NCBI RefSeq assembly: GCF_900044055.2
Contig: NZ_FCOX02000007.1
Span: forward strand, 161,771-225,770
Direction: 5' to 3'
Length of the DNA: 64,000 nt
From: Caballeronia calidae
GTDB lineage: Bacteria > Pseudomonadota > Gammaproteobacteria > Burkholderiales > Burkholderiaceae
The notes beneath the pieces are model-generated. The model was not told the origin of the DNA. It saw only the letters and a program-made list of their open reading frames with translations, and searched no databases. Position 1 is the first letter of the stretch. The number at the start of each line of letters is the position of its first letter. This document shows, in pieces, positions 63,833 through 64,000 of this stretch. Made by a program: the position numbers and the translations under genes.

Positions 63833-64000
63833 TTTCGTGTCGGTCTATTTGCATTGCCCCTGTGCGGGGCGGCAGTCACTTTCTTTGCTGCTGCAAAGAA
63901 AGTAACCAAAGAAACAGCTTTCCCCATCCAAAGTACTTCATGCCGGCCCCGGCACAGAAGTACTCTCGTGGTCCGGCAGTAGCGAGTGCCCTCATAGGCC
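63833..64000. repeat. Interspersed hairpin-rich repeat, copy 2 (cut by window end)
   Basis: 166 of 168 bases match 63495-63662 and the match runs to the last base of the window, so the unit is longer than seen. The 170 bases between copies (63663-63832) hold no gene; if they also recur beyond the window the array is a 338-bp tandem repeat. Confidence 0.9.

Noticed and set aside
63471..64000. Possible insertion sequence at the right end
   Set aside because: Repeats are present, but there is no transposase, terminal inverted repeat pair or target duplication.

Overview
This is a GC-rich chromosomal segment. Long antisense open frames are common, as expected at this base composition. Protein sequences and gene order point to a beta-proteobacterium of the Burkholderiaceae, most likely Caballeronia or Paraburkholderia: the rpsF-priB-rpsR-rplI-dnaB block, a gcl-hyi-glxR operon behind a LysR gene, sbp-cysTWA with a CysB-type regulator, a NodI/NodJ-like ABC exporter pair, and a family of hairpin-rich repeats at the right end. 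Genus is inference. Most of the window looks like core chromosome; no phage, plasmid, CRISPR array or complete insertion sequence is visible.

Left part (1-13 kb): a PhoH-type ATPase (5' end missing), an NlpC/P60 lipoprotein, an SDR protein without its catalytic Tyr/Lys, a Pit phosphate transporter with its DUF47 partner, the ribosomal/replication block, and the glyoxylate-to-glycerate pathway. dnaB has a promoter so close to its ATG that its mRNA may be leaderless. Then (13-25 kb) come a LysM/BON protein, an asparaginase with six 11-bp tandem repeats upstream of its start, the sulfate import operon, lexA behind two SOS boxes, a structured intergenic region, a universal stress protein and NodI/NodJ-like genes.

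Middle (25-45 kb): gnd-tkt (pentose phosphate pathway), a Tas-like aldo-keto reductase, an MFS exporter, an antitoxin beside a 52-aa remnant of its toxin, a set of three exported proteins ending in a lytic transglycosylase, an O-methyltransferase gene broken by one amber codon, several small Burkholderia-type hypotheticals, dusA, tRNA-His, a TetR-hydrolase pair, an EmrE-like pump, initiator tRNA-fMet and a DUF2946-CopC-PCu(A)C copper module.

Right part (45-64 kb): penicillin-binding protein 1A with a long Arg/Gly/Asp-rich cytoplasmic tail, a ribbon-helix-helix-like protein, a PspA homologue followed by a TPR membrane protein, a possible 39-aa hydrophobic peptide, glgX, a DUF2252 protein, mscL, dodecin, a BMP-type (probably nucleoside/purine) ABC importer with a divergent LysR regulator, and finally two near-identical 168-bp direct repeats spaced 338 bp apart.

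No clear new defence or metabolic system was found. The best leads are regulatory or structural: the 11-bp repeat array, the structured lexA-downstream region, the leaderless dnaB candidate, the PspA-TPR pair, the truncated toxin, the amber-interrupted methyltransferase and the terminal repeats.
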